Origin: Pleurotus djamor
Taxonomy: Eukaryota > Basidiomycota > Agaricomycetes > Agaricales > Pleurotaceae
Length of the DNA stretch: 64,000 nt
Assembly: GCA_029747585.1 (NCBI GenBank)
Contig: JAPEVF010000088.1
Location: forward strand, 52,962 to 116,961
Reading direction: 5' to 3'
Under the pieces are notes generated by a model. The model was not told where the DNA came from. It worked only from the letters and a program-made list of their open reading frames with translations, and did not search any database. This document shows, piece by piece, positions 1 through 11,883 of this stretch. Every line of letters starts with the position of its first letter. Position 1 is the stretch's first letter. The translations under genes were made by a program, and so were the position numbers.

Positions 1-36
1 GGATCGATTGTCATCCTCTTGAGTCTTTGTAAATGC

Positions 37-445
37 GAACCTTCTGATTGGCTCCGATCGATGAGCCAATCGGATAAATGGCTCTGTTCCCACGCACAAA
101 TGGCTCACGCGGTCTTCAGCTGAGCACTGACGTGTACATTTCTTTCTTCCTTCTCATCATCATCGAGCGAGTTGAAACCGGCATGCGCGTATCCAGATAT
201 CCATGGCTCTACCCCCCAAATCCATCCCCTGCTCTATCACTCCGCGCGCATCACAATAACCAACCCGATCCTCTGCTATATCACCCTAACCGCCTCGCAA
301 TGATGACTATATGCTTTTGTCCCCCGTTTCCTGACACATTTGAGCTCGTGGGTCAAGGCAACGACCCTCTCCTTCATCGCGCTGCCTCGAGTCGACCATC
401 TCAATCGAACGAGGACACGCCTACAGAATGGAGATCGAGCAGTCC
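37..445 (+). repeat. Long direct repeat, copy 1
   Basis: This stretch is closely similar, in the same orientation, to 11884-12275. Shared landmarks in order: a palindromic block with GATTGGCTC and GAGCCAATCGG followed by ATAAATGGCTC; a CTCGCAATGATGACTATATG segment; GAGCTCGTGGGTC; CCTCTCCTTCATCGCGCTG; and ACGCCTACAGAATGGAGATC. Similarity stops just after the last block, where both copies start a potential reading frame with Met-Glu-Ile-Glu-Gln. It may be a duplicated promoter plus first codons of a gene, or part of a larger repeat that continues left of the window. I cannot call a transposon. Confidence 0.7.
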
Positions 446-2600
446 TGTCGAGTCCCTCCCACTCACCTCAAGTCGACCCATCCCCAAACATTTCCCCTTA
501 TCAATATCAATTCCCCACACATCCATACTTTCCCGCCGCGTGTCCACATAGCTCTCCCACCTCCCTTCCAATTCCTTTCGTCTTCCCTCCTCCCTCCATC
601 CCCCAACCATCCCCTTCCTCCTGTGATATTAATGCCTTCGCACCTCCCTCACTACACTTCTTCCCTTCCCATACCAGCCATCTCCATCCATCCCCCGCTC
701 CTGTTCTCTCCCTCCCCTCATCCCTCTCCTACATACGCGCTCGTAGCATCAGTATCCCTCATTGATGTATACTCATACCTTCATTGTACACTAGTTAGAA
801 AATAAACCACGCGTTTCTTGTTTCCAAAAGTTGTGAACATCTACGTACACAAACTATAGTCGCCTCGTGTCCATACCCAAATCCGAAGATGAGTAAGTAT
901 TGATGCCCGGTGGGCGACGAAAACCTCGAAAATTAAACTACATATGTGGGTAACACAAATAACGACTGCGCTTGTACATATGAAAAAGGGGATTCGGAAA
1001 GGTCCAATGCAAGTAATGGTAAACAAGACGCGGGAAGGAGGAGGACTGCATGAAGGCTGGGGGAAGAGGTAGAGTAAAGAGTAATACGGGGAGAGGGAGA
1101 GGGAGAAAGTACGGAGGAGCAATGAATGTCAAAGGAGGGGAGGGTCCGTGATACTGATACGCTGGCGGGTGGTGGCCGTCGCGGCGTCGAGTTAAACTCG
1201 ACTGATGCGACCATTTCCCCATCCTCCCGCACCAACCCCAACTCCAACTCCAGCCCCACCCATCGCCTGCGCCTGTGCCTGCGCCCGCAGATGAGCTGGG
1301 TAGCACGACATGGCTGTCTTGAGGGTTGATGTGGAAGATCGTCGTTCATCACGAACTAAGATAAACAAAAAAAATCAGAATCCAAAAATCAGACATCGAG
1401 NAAAAAATGAGAAGGAGCTCGAGTACGAAATACTTGCATTATACGCGCAATGTGTACCCTTCGCCCACAGGTGTTGATTGGACGAGGAGGGAGCCAGGGA
1501 AGGGAAGGGGAGGGGAGGGAGGAGGAGAGCGAAGGAGGACGGAGGGAGGGAGGGACAGCTGGTTCGTTCAGAATGACTAGACGGGAACGGACTCAGATCG
1601 TCTGAGACGACGCGTCACGCGTCAAGCTTCGAGGGCCCAGAGGAACGGAGCGATGCAGAGACCGCAGGAAAACACGATTGAAGTGCATCTCATCGCGGGA
1701 TGGGATGGGACGAGGAGGAGGAGGAGGAGGAGGAGGAGGAGGAGGGAGGTTGATGATGATGATGATGGTTACGTGGTGGTCGATTTCCAACGCGACTGCT
1801 TGCAAGCCATTTCTTCCAATTTCCATCCCACCTCCATCCCACCCTCTCTCATCACGGAACAATGAAGATTAAACGCGTCCGATAGCTTGTATGCAAAGTG
1901 CTCGCGTCGATAATTTGATCGTGTCGGTTGATCATGATCGTGAGTTCAAGAACCAAGATCAAGGTCTTGCTGAACCGAGACGATAAAGTACTGGCGGCGG
2001 AGGAGGAGAGGGAGAGGGAAGGAGAAGGATGCTGTTGGTGGGGAGGAAGAGGAGAGGGAGGGAGGGATGGGAGACTTGATAGAGGGAGGGATGGAGGAGA
2101 GAAGCGAACTGGGCGCTTGAGGGGAAGATGGGCGGAAACCGAGTTCGAGAGCGTCGTACGAGAGCGAAAGGAGAGAGTTGGAGCCGAAATTGAGATGGAA
2201 AAGTACGACGAGGAGGAAGACGAGGAGGATGGAGGATGGAGCAAAAGGCAGAGTGTCGTGCTCAAGGGAAGAGGTGACTTTGACTTCGGGCGCCAATATC
2301 CAACTTTGACCAGTAACCGACGATTATGGAGTAGAGTGAGTGAGTCGTCTCCTTCATCCAGTAAACTACATTCTAACCAGATATACTTATTTGAGGTGTT
2401 TTTCTTGCGCTTGAGCTCTTGATTCTTGTGAACCATCGAAACAAGCAAGTATTTACTTGGGTGGCTCCTGTGAACCCCCTCTCTCCTGTCTTTGACCTCC
2501 CAGAAATTCAAGGTCGAGTTCGACTGCTCGTGTGTCCATCGCCACCCTCAATGAACATGGATAGGTGTGTTTCCCACTCATACACAGAAAGTCTGACTCG
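446..2600. other. Low-complexity, strand-biased DNA without a recognisable gene
   Basis: Positions 446-720 are pyrimidine-rich on the + strand, 1470-1560 and 2000-2240 purine-rich (GGGA/GGAG runs), and 1712-1746 is a GAG-type trinucleotide run followed by GAT repeats. Open frames here are compositionally skewed on both strands and look like by-products of the bias. There is one N at about 1401. I see no domain, paralogue or convincing exon structure. Confidence 0.6.
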
Positions 2601-2613
2601 CTCCATATGCTAA

Positions 2614-2856
2614 CAGTGCCCCATCGAAACGAAGACCCCCAAAAACTTCGGTATCAGAAACCGTCTGGTGGTCTCGACAAGAACCCCGCTACGTAATGAG
2701 TTGATGACTGAATCGTATGGACATCCCCCGGAATGGATAATTGATATTGATGTCACAGGTACCATCATGCATCAACGTCGGGAAGACTTCTCTCGTCGTC
2801 ATTGCCCACGACGTCGACCCCATCGAACTCGTCGTGTGGACACAAACGTTCGATGC
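2614..2856 (+). pseudogene. Fragment of ribosomal protein eL8 (L7a) gene
   Basis: Two pieces typical of eukaryotic eL8/L7a can be read on the + strand. At about 2622-2651 a frame encodes KTPKNFGI, the conserved N-terminal block. At about 2785-2850 another frame encodes SLVVIAHDVDPIELVVW, the core of the L7Ae RNA-binding domain. The expected residues between the two blocks (more than 100 in the real protein) are missing. After the second block the frame diverges and the rest of the domain is not recognisable. An AG acceptor-like site precedes the first block. This is a broken, internally deleted copy rather than the working gene; the functional copy must lie elsewhere. Confidence 0.75.
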
Positions 2857-5800
2857 GTTATCCCCTCGTGTAAGCTGACGATGACCCGAGCCCGACTTCG
2901 TAGGCATCCATGTTTATGCACCCAAGCTGCGTTCCGGCTGACAACACAGCCAAGTTGTCCGAGTCGTCCAAACTGTCTCCGCTCGACCACTGCCCGGCGC
3001 CGCTGTCATCGACATCCATCTCTCTACCCAATGCAGAAGTCTTACGAAACTCAAATCAAGTACGTACACGACTGCTTCTTCCAATTTCTCTTCCCTCCGA
3101 CCACATCGCTGACTGCGGATTCTGAGCTCACACGCCAATTTGTTCCTGGAAGTAAAAATGACATGAACGGCAGTTCCCCTTCCCTATACAGACCTACGGT
3201 TTCCTCTTGCAGCTCCTCACAGCCTCTCCGCCCACGCTTCTCATCATGATCATCGTCCTTCTAAGCCCTTTGTAGCTCCGTCGCGTATTATTCATGACTC
3301 ACCCCAGAATTTCTGGAATTGTAACTAGCGGTATATTGTTTGGTCGTAATGCAGAGCTTGTTCGAAACTTTGTGTGTGTCGCCCTGGATGCTGTTAGATA
3401 TTGCTGGGACATATCATGCTGCGACAAGTTATCATTGCCTTTCCTGCTCGTTCGATCTGGACGGTTCTAAAGACCTCGGATTTGGAGACGCGATAGCATC
3501 TCCAGAATGTCCATCTCAAGTTGTTCAACAGAATACTACCCCACACACTACGCAGCGGTACGGATGGTCGAGTAATATGTAACTGTCTTGAATGCATCGC
3601 GTCGCTCTTTGGTCGCACAAACCGGATGTAAGCCAGTATTGGAAACTGAGGAGGTCGAGTTTTGATGCACCAGGCGCAGATGTCAGTCGACGTGTAAATT
3701 CCCCACCGAAGTGACGTGCATTGAAATTACCAGTTGGGCAGAATTCGCAGGAACCGCTGAAACAGTGGTGGTCACCAGTATCCGAATGTACGAATCATCA
3801 TTACTGATACTGGGAGAGCCGCGTGAACGCGATCGACGAAATGAACAAGTTGAAAACGCCTAGGGACAAAATAGGAGTGATGCAACGAACTCGAGGAAAC
3901 GACAGAAAGTCCGCCACTTACGTTGGAAAGAACACATCCATCCAGTGGAGATGTTGGGAAGACAGTGGGAAGACTTGCAACAATATCTAACGAGGGGCAG
4001 ACTGAGAAGCTATAAGTGGATAGGCGGACCTAGGGAGCACCAAGTTTGAACGAAGATTGCGACAAGTACAAAGTTCAACACGATGACAGGGGACATGAAG
4101 GAAGGCGGTTAGTCGCGAAGGATGTAGATAATATTCATAATCCCATTGTGCCATCTCGGATAATGGGACATGGCTCGACTTGATGTCAAGAGGATGTCGA
4201 GGCCCGAGCTAGAGAATGGAAAACTCAAATTCAGTAGAGAATGTCAAGTCGGACAGACCGAGTGCACAGGTAGAGTAGATAGTCGTGAAAGACGTCGAGG
4301 ATTGTCATAGACTTTGCGCTTCGAAACGTAGCATGAATTCGTGTTCTCAAAAGACAACTCTTCTCCGCACTCAAGTCCAAATGTTCAAGTTGACCATGAC
4401 CGGACTACAATCAAAATGACGCTCCCATTCTCTTCGAGACAACCACCAAAGTACATTTTACATCCCTCAAGAGACACAATACCTCAGTATCAACACCAAT
4501 GTAGGGATGTTCCACCGAAATTGGGCAGGATAGGGCAGTGTCTTAATCTGCGATCGCGCGAGTTCTGAAAAGGGTATGATACATTTGAAACGAGGCAGCT
4601 GGTTCTTCGGCGGCGGCGGACATACAGAAATACAACCAAGAAGATACGATGCATAATTACGAGTGTCCTGAATGGAATGAGGGTACATATCATAAGTGGA
4701 AAGAAGACGATAGAAATCGGAATGGGGCTTGATCGAAATGGGAGACAAAATGGGGCAAGGAGGGGAGAAATTTTTACAGATAACGATGGGCATGTTCTTC
4801 TCCGAGGCGATGCGATGGTCTGATATTCACACGAGTATGAGACACATAGGAGGGGTACGACCAGAGAAGCATGTCTGACTGCGCTAAACGCTAGTCAGGG
4901 TCCCCATTCAATCGCGTATTCTGTTGTCGCTGGTTTAGTGACGGATTAGGTTGGTGTAATTCTAAAAACGACGTACCTGTATCAACAGCATGAGGGCCCG
5001 CTGCCTAAATCGACGTGGTCGAGTCATGCCGAAATTCCATCGGGTGTCCGCCCGCGCCATCATCAAGTTACCCGAACGGGGAACGTGCGAGGAGGCAGCG
5101 TACGGACTCGACACCTAATGGAGCATGTGGTTGGTCAGTGAAGGAGACGTGTCACAGAAACATACCCAAGGTTTCGACAGAGGAAGCAAGGAGCACGGGG
5201 CCGCGAGATTTTGAGAAAATGTATACTGAGACCGCTGAGACCGCTGAGATATACTGAGAAGCGCAGGATAGACAGAGATTCAAAAGACCAAGCAAGAGTT
5301 TTGGAAGAAGCAGCGGGAGTCAAGGGACACTAGAGTGTCTGGCAGCAATACCGAAGAATGTCAGACCAAGGCAGAGGCAGGCGAGGCGGGCGCCGAGAGG
5401 ATAGTCTGTCGAGCCTTGGCGTAGTTTGGAAGTATTTTGAGGGGCGTAAAAGAGGATCAAGAAGACAGAGGGCGACGAAGCAAACGATGTTGGAGAGGAA
5501 TGAGGGGAAGAGGAAAGAGGGTGATGGAAAACTTGACAGAATCTGTTGAGAATCTGTCGACACCAAGTCCAATTCAAACTCCGCTCAAGCTGCCGTTTTT
5601 GGACCATGACCATGACCATCGTTCGCTGGCCTCGGCGTTCCATGGTCCCATACGCCCTGGGATACTATGAATTCTTGCTCTTTTGACTGTTATCAATGTT
5701 TTACAACCTTCAACAAGTCAAAGCTGCCGGAAAGTAAAGCTGGACCGTCGCCGCACCTCGACCATCTCTTTCTATCGATCTCCGATTCCTATCGTGCAGT

Positions 5801-6780
5801 CCTTCCAGCTGCTTCGCAACCATACGACCAAGTCCGAATTGCTCTACTACACTATCTTGTCGCTTCGAACCGACAGCCTTATTTTTATCGTTACTCAGAC
5901 CAATCAACCCCAGATTCGGTGCGGGGCCTCATGCTAGGCCGCCCGGAATCGGCGTTGTTGGTCAACCTACGCGTTGAACTGTTTTTCGACTTTGTCATGA
6001 ACACCTTCTGGCTTTGGCGCCGTGGTTGACGGAATACCTTGGACAACTCCGACAGAATTTGGGAAAGGTCTAGTCTCCCGACCCTCCTTCTCGCATCATC
6101 ATGGCAATGCCATTGCCTACTTGAATTCTTCGAACTAGTCAGTCATATTCTCTCTCTTCCTTTTTCGGTGATTTGCAATTACGGCGTTCTCATATAGATT
6201 TACATCTAGGAACAATACACACGGTCTTGACCATCGCCTCGGAGTTGCTCTTCCAAGGCTAGTCCGTTGCACACCAACCTATCCCTCTCCCTCTACGACT
6301 AGTACATACCCATCGCGTCGTAGGTTTATCGGCCTGTTGGTTCCAGTTGTATTCGTGTTAGAGAAAGTCACACCGAATAAACCTTTGTCGCACATCCCGT
6401 CTCTGTCGACTTGGTACCACTGGTCCCGGTGGTACCCATCGAGCCGCAAGCTGGTTGTCAAGCATCTCGCGATCTGGGCTGTGCTTCGGCACTCTCCGAC
6501 CGAGCAACCAGGCGTATGTCGCCGCCGTAATGATATACTGGTGGATCATGATGAGAAGACACAAGGCAGTTCCTGGCGCTGACACTGCGCAGCGATCGCA
6601 ACCATATATTGATTCAGTCTGTGCTTCTTGACAAGCTCAAGAAGCAAGAGAAGCCCCCTCTAGCTCAGGAACAAATTTGCACCCACATGTCAAGTAAGTT
6701 TAAAATTTATTCTTGTTGAATTTCGAACATATCCTCATCATTGATTATGTTTGTGTTCCAAAGCAGCAACAAACAAGGTC
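2857..6780. other. Long stretch with no recognisable gene
   Basis: Only short scattered open frames occur on both strands; none shows a known motif or can be joined through plausible introns into a longer product. A frame at 5667-6029 (120 codons, +) is the longest that looks like ordinary protein, but it has no recognisable domain. Confidence 0.5.
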
Positions 6781-6784
6781 AAGG

Positions 6785-6791
6785 TATAAAA
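6785..6791 (+). promoter_or_regulatory. TATA box upstream of a possible gene
   Basis: TATAAAA lies about 90 bp before an ATG at 6879 that sits in a CACC-ATG context and opens a Ser/Pro-rich frame. The spacing fits a fungal TATA promoter with a short 5' leader. The downstream gene is uncertain, so the promoter call is tentative. Confidence 0.4.
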
Positions 6792-6878
6792 GCCTGTACC
6801 AGCCGGTGACCCATCTCCCCATCCCTCCATTATGCTCCGACCATATCCCACCTTTTCTCGCCATACCAACACAGCACC

Positions 6879-8370
6879 ATGTCTTCGCCTCCATCCCCCT
6901 CCCCCTCTGTCTCTGCCGATGAGACCTCTGCATCACCTCGCTGCTCAACGTCAACTCTGCGTGTGGGCAACGACTCATTGTCCATCTACTCGCCGATGTA
7001 CGATGCATAGTTGTCGGTCGACTTGGCTCAGCATCGCGGTTCCCGTCCATCAAGGGCCGTCGACCACGAACCCTGGCTCCAACCTACTTGTAAGTTCATC
7101 CGACTTCTCTCTTTGTAAAGACTGTCGCTTATCGTCTTGTTTTCTGGATAGGTTTTGGCCGCTTGGCACTTGTTCTTGGTCGTACTATCGCACTTTATCA
7201 TGTAAGTCCGGTTTTGACTCTATTCATTCGCTTGAGCATTAGCTAATTTGACCGTTGAACGTTGCAGTTACCATTGGCCTTGTCCAAGACTCATGTCGCG
7301 AGTGCGATGATTCGCGTTTCAGCGACATGTCACGGTAAGTTTTATTGTTGCTGCCGCTGTGCTTGACTTTACTGACCAACATTTCTCAGACTCTTCTTCC
7401 TCCGTTCTGTCTTTCCCTCTCGGCCGTTCGAGCAGACGCCGGGCTGATCTCGCTGATACCTCGCATGACCCTGCCATCCATGGGGGTGAGATCCGATTTG
7501 ATGTGGGTGCAGAGAAGCATGTCGCTACGAATACACGAATACGCCTTTCCCAATGTGAGATTCATCCCTGCATCCTCATTAATTTCTTTCTTACTCACTC
7601 TTCCCCAGTCTCTCGCACATGCTATCCGACTCGCGCAGACTATACATACCAACCAACCACGCATGTCCTTCTACAACCTCGTACGTCTTCATTCACACCA
7701 GCCGTGTCACTTCTTTCGGTACTCATTCTTTTTCTTGATCTTCAACAGGTTCATTTCCCCTACCATGCACGAAATCAGCCCACAGTTGTCGTAGTGCTCA
7801 GACAGATCGACTCTTGGAGGATTTTACATCCATATGGGGGGTGAGATCCCATTTGATGTGGGTGGGGAGGAGCGCGTCGCCACGGTCGTGCCTTTCCGTC
7901 GTTAATGTGAGTTCCATTCTTTCATCACCCTCACATTATTTATCACTCACGGGCCATTCTTTTGTAGTCTCTCGCACGCACAATCATCTCAGGCCACTAC
8001 ACACAACACGCATCCTTCAATAACCTCGTATGTCTTCATCAACCCTGACATGTCCTCTCCTACAATATTTACCATCTTCCTTTAGCTTCGAACGGACCCA
8101 TTTCTCTGCCTTGCGCAAGCTCATAGCTGTTGCGGTGCTCAGAGAGGTCGACCTCGATCCCCCTGGGGGTGAGATCCGATTTGATGTGGGTGGAGAGGCA
8201 TGGTATCGAGGTATGCTTGACCATTTCCCCATCAACCCGACTCTGTCTTACTCATCTTCTGTCTCTTTTTGTAGTGTCTCAGTCCTTTGATCCTCGATCG
8301 CCCCATCGCCTACCATCATGTGTGTGCTACGTAACACCATCATGTACGTCTTCCTCAACGATTAAACCAA
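6879..8370 (+). other. Possible multi-exon gene with repeated exon-like units
   Basis: After the TATA box an ATG opens a Ser/Pro-rich frame (about 43 codons). Several canonical-looking intron borders follow: GTAAG at 7090 and TAG at 7150; GTAAG at 7202 and CAG at 7267; GTAAG at 7335 and CAG at 7389. From 7480 the same 29-bp block recurs three times (about 7482, 7838, 8164), and each copy is followed by an intron-like segment. One frame through copies 1 and 3 reads GGEIRFDVG, another reads GVRSDLMWV, and I could not settle which is used. No continuous coding path was obtained, so this may be a decayed gene or a non-coding transcript. Confidence 0.3.
7482..8195 (+). repeat. Three diverged tandem units of about 340 bp
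   Basis: A nearly identical 29-bp core (GGGGTGAGATCCGATTTGAT plus GTGGGTG) starts at about 7482, 7838 and 8164. Spacing is about 355 and 327 bp. Sequence after the core is also related: the first two copies continue into GTGAG donor-like sites, pyrimidine-rich tracts, an AG and then TCTCTCGCAC. The core is much better conserved than the spacers. Confidence 0.7.
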
Positions 8371-8789
8371 CATTGATTAGATACTGATTAAGTTGCTTCT
8401 ACAGGAGCTTGCTTGCTTGCTTTGCAGAATCGCAGCCGCCGGTACTCATGCTCAAGCTCTATGATGTCACGCTCCGGTACTAGGTAAGTTACACAATCCT
8501 CCACTCCCTCAGAAAGATTAGTATCACTGACTCGGCTTGATCAGAGTGTCGTGCGGATAAGGAACGTTTGCCCAAGGTCTATCCGACGTGTCCTTGACCC
8601 TTGCTGCCCGCCTTCAAGTTTCACGCTTCGTGTCACCCACCGCTCGTTATCCATGCCTCATCCACCCTTGCTCATCCCCTTGGCATTACCTCGGTCGATT
8701 CCCACCACCATACCCATCCTTTCTCGTGTCGACACCCTGCCATCACCCTTTAGAACACCATTGCCTTCGATTCGGCGGCTCTTCCATCC

Positions 8790-9535
8790 CTTTGATCTCG
8801 ACTGCGCCACCAACCACTTGCTACCACACTCCTCCATCTCTCGCTCGATACACAACGTTTCTTCGATGCGTTGCGCAAGTTGATGGATCCCCTCACCCTC
8901 AATTGTGACCTCGATCGCGCCACCAACCACACATCTCTTGATCAACATCCCTCACTCCGTTTACCCACTCGCTCCGACTCTCGTGCATCTCAATGGATGC
9001 CTTCGACGCCTGTCACCGACCGTCGTTACTTTCCACACTCAATTTTGACCCGATCGCGCCACCAACCACCTGCTACCACACTACTCCATCCCTCACTCAA
9101 TACACAACGTTTCCTCGGTGCATTGCGCACTGTCGCCAACCTTCGGCCCTTCCTCCGTGTGGGTCTGGGTACGACATTGCCCCCCCTCAATCGCGATCTC
9201 GATTGCGCCACCAACCACCTCCACCTAAACCTCGGAGCCGCCGGTGTCTTATCACCTTGCTTTGGTGGTTTGATCATATCTCTCGTTGTAAGTCTTTACT
9301 CTCCCTGGTCACAAATACCATGCTTACCACCACCTTTGTATAGCATGCCGGTTCCCGTCTCTCCAGGCTACGACATCGTGCTTCTCTCTCGCGCCAACGA
9401 CTGTGATCCCGACTGCACCATCAACCACCCCATCATCCAGCCGGTCTCCAAGACCTTGTCCACGATACTCCTAGCAGCTTGATCAACCATTTCGCCAATC
9501 CCCCTTGGTCTCGAACGCGCCACCAACCACTTCAA
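8790..9535 (+). repeat. Array of short dispersed repeats (GCGCCACCAACCAC core)
   Basis: The core CGCCACCAACCAC, usually preceded by GATCTCGA-like sequence, occurs at about 8807, 8921, 9057, 9208 and 9517, with a variant at about 9418. Two copies (8795-8880 and 9045-9132) extend to about 90 bp and share TACCACACT, ATACACAACGTTTC and TGCGCA blocks. Different copies fall in different coding frames, which speaks against a simple repeated protein motif. No function is apparent. Confidence 0.65.
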
Positions 9536-10030
9536 AGTGGTAAACCAGGCCACTCTTGCTCGGTTGACCGCAAGACACACACCGAAGACCTGTCAAAATG
9601 GGTCGCAAGTGCTTCTTTCCCCGATGATGTGACAGGGATCGTCGCTGCATTAATCGCGATCGTGTCATGTCTTGTCCAATTCGGAGCCATGGTCAGTCTG
9701 TTTCCCTTGTGCTCGTACCCATTGCTCGGCTGACTTGCTCGTGTCGTTCTAGTTGACTTGCTTCATAACGACTGTGACTCATCCTTTTACGTAGCATAGT
9801 GTACTCTTCATGTCCGTAGATAGCGAATACACACCAGCGGAAACTAGGGGAGACCCNTTTTTTTCGCTGGCTACAGCCTACCTTCGGGAGGGGAAACCCT
9901 GTCAGTCTGAGGTGTTGGAATGTATGGACTTGCACTCTTTTTCACGCTTTCCAGCCAATCACCGTCCTGCGCAATCTGCCGGTCCAATCATATCAAGACT
10001 GTTAACCTCCTTGACTCAAGGAACATTCAA
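9536..10030. other. Intergenic, no gene seen
   Basis: Nothing recognisable lies here. There is an N at about 9857 next to a T run. It is presumably the promoter side of the gene starting at 10031. Confidence 0.5.
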
Positions 10031-11564
10031 ATGACTTCCGTCGATGTAGTACGGTTTTGTGCCGACACTGCAAGGGACTCCCCGAACAGTAGACTCTGGT
10101 ATTCGAAGCTGACTACTAACCCGACCATCTGGATTGGCGTCCGACCTGATACACTTACAAGCAACATCGCGCATGAAGCGTCACAATCAATTCTCGCACT
10201 CCTTGAGCAAAAGGGTATAACTGGCGTTGATATCGCTTTTCGTGAATCAACGGTGGAATTTCTCCAAGGTTCCAGCCGACCTGCTCTTTTACCTCCGTCT
10301 CGTGAGCATCTCCTCCAGAACTTTGCCGACAAGCTTTCCACCTCCACGGGCCTTTCTATCACGGGTAGGGATATGACCGCGCAAGGCACACTGGGACCTT
10401 TCTTCGTGGACGGAAATCATCTTAACGCTATTACTGCTCGCCATGTCTTGTTTGATATCGACAACGAGCCGAATGAAGAATACTACTACCAAGGTTTGTG
10501 TCTCCCCCGCTTCCCTCCTAAAGTTTGCTTATGACCCATACTCAGAGTCGTCGCCCAAGCGAGAGGTCCTCGTGATGAGTGATGAAAAATTTGAGGATCT
10601 CCTTAGCTCAATTACCACCGAGCTCGATGACATGAACCGGGCGATCCAGGAGGACATGGACCAGCTCAAGAAGGAATTGGCGCATCCGAGACCTCAACAG
10701 GACGACTTTCGAATCCACGGATATTGGCGACCGACTCTCAAATCCCTCCGAATCGACATCAACTATCTTGAATCCCGCAAGTCTGAACTTGAGATCTTTC
10801 TCTTTAATCTCAAGAAGCTGTACGGCCCAAAGGAGAACCGTATCATCGGATATGTTCTGTGGTCTCCACCCTTGAACGCCACCGGGCCAGGCAGATACAC
10901 CACGGACTTGTGCGTTGTCCGTCTTTACCGGGAGAAATTCAAGCATTTATTTGGGAATGGTTTCAACCTTGGTGCGCTGACAGTCTAACCCATCTCACCC
11001 CTTGGTATTCCGGCCGCTCATCCTTTGGGCATAGGTCCAGAAAAATATCTACCCCTTTATTACGACCTTCGCGAGCCTTTCGAACCGGTCTCCCGTAACC
11101 TGGTCCATATCCACGGTCTTGTCCCAGCATCAGAGATCGGCGAACCCTCTGAGGACTCGGGCTCCGAAGAAGAAACACCCAACCGTGTTATTAAACGCGG
11201 AGGTTCAACGGATACCACATACGGAAACGTGACCAACTACATGTCGCACGTCCGTAGGTGTTTAAAGGATGGCACCAACCTTGATTCAATTGAAGTTCCC
11301 ATCCTGTCGCGCACCGAGGTTTTCTGCCGCCCCAGCGATTCTGGCTCTCTCATCGTTTCGTCAAAGTACAAATGTCTCGCCATGCTTACTAGCGGTGCCG
11401 TCTCGCGGTCGCTTTCACCTGACATTGCATACGCTACGCCGTTCGAATGGGTTTGGGAATTGCTCAAATCAAAGTTCCCTGGTGCTTCCTTGGATTTCGG
11501 CGACATTGAAGTTTACACAGCCCGTCCATCTGAGATAAATTGGGGGGAACTTTTGGTGGATTGA
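10031..11564 (+). CDS. Trypsin-fold-like (PA-clan-type) protein, uncharacterised fungal family
   Basis: Model: exons 10031-10493, 10546-10971 and 11035-11564, giving 472 residues with both introns GT-AG and phases consistent. The annotation as protease-like rests on three ordered motifs: TARHVL around His138 (compare the TAAHC site), TDLCVVRL around Asp275 (compare the DIALV site), and SDSGSL around Ser399 (compare GDSGG). A GGSTDTTYGNV stretch just before the serine motif also fits the second barrel of this fold. Between His and Asp lies a charged, probably helical insert (about 155-250) that is unusual for classical trypsins. There is no signal peptide, so an intracellular role is likely. 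The substrate is unknown. Whether it is an active peptidase or a degenerate fold is open, because the residue before Asp398 is Ser rather than Gly. The gene model is solid; the fold assignment is inference. Confidence 0.7.
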
Positions 11565-11883
11565 ACCTTGGATGTTACCTAAGTACGTCGTTCGAAATTG
11601 GTTGGTCGCTTCGATTGACTTTGAATGTCAATTATTGCTCCTGTCATTCACGACCACTCCCTACTACTTTCCACGCCCTTCAAGCTTCATTGATCACCAT
11701 AGATGTATAATGCTTACTAGTATAACTCTATCCCCGGAGCCTACGGGTGAAATGTCAGTCAGACGCTGTTGGAACTTTCTGAACCCAAGGTCCTGTTTTG
11801 CCTGGAACTGTGTTCTTAATTCCTCATTCCATCTACTACATATCGACCTTCTGAGTGCGTTATGCCGAGTTTCTGCATCGAAA

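Noticed and set aside
1593..2511. Long overlapping frames on both strands (up to 219 codons)
   Set aside because: They follow the GAG/CTC strand bias and are full of Ser/Leu/Pro or Arg/Glu/Gly runs; no splice structure or motif.
5667..6029. A 120-codon plus-strand frame
   Set aside because: Looks like ordinary protein in places but lacks a domain, a paralogue and neighbouring exons.
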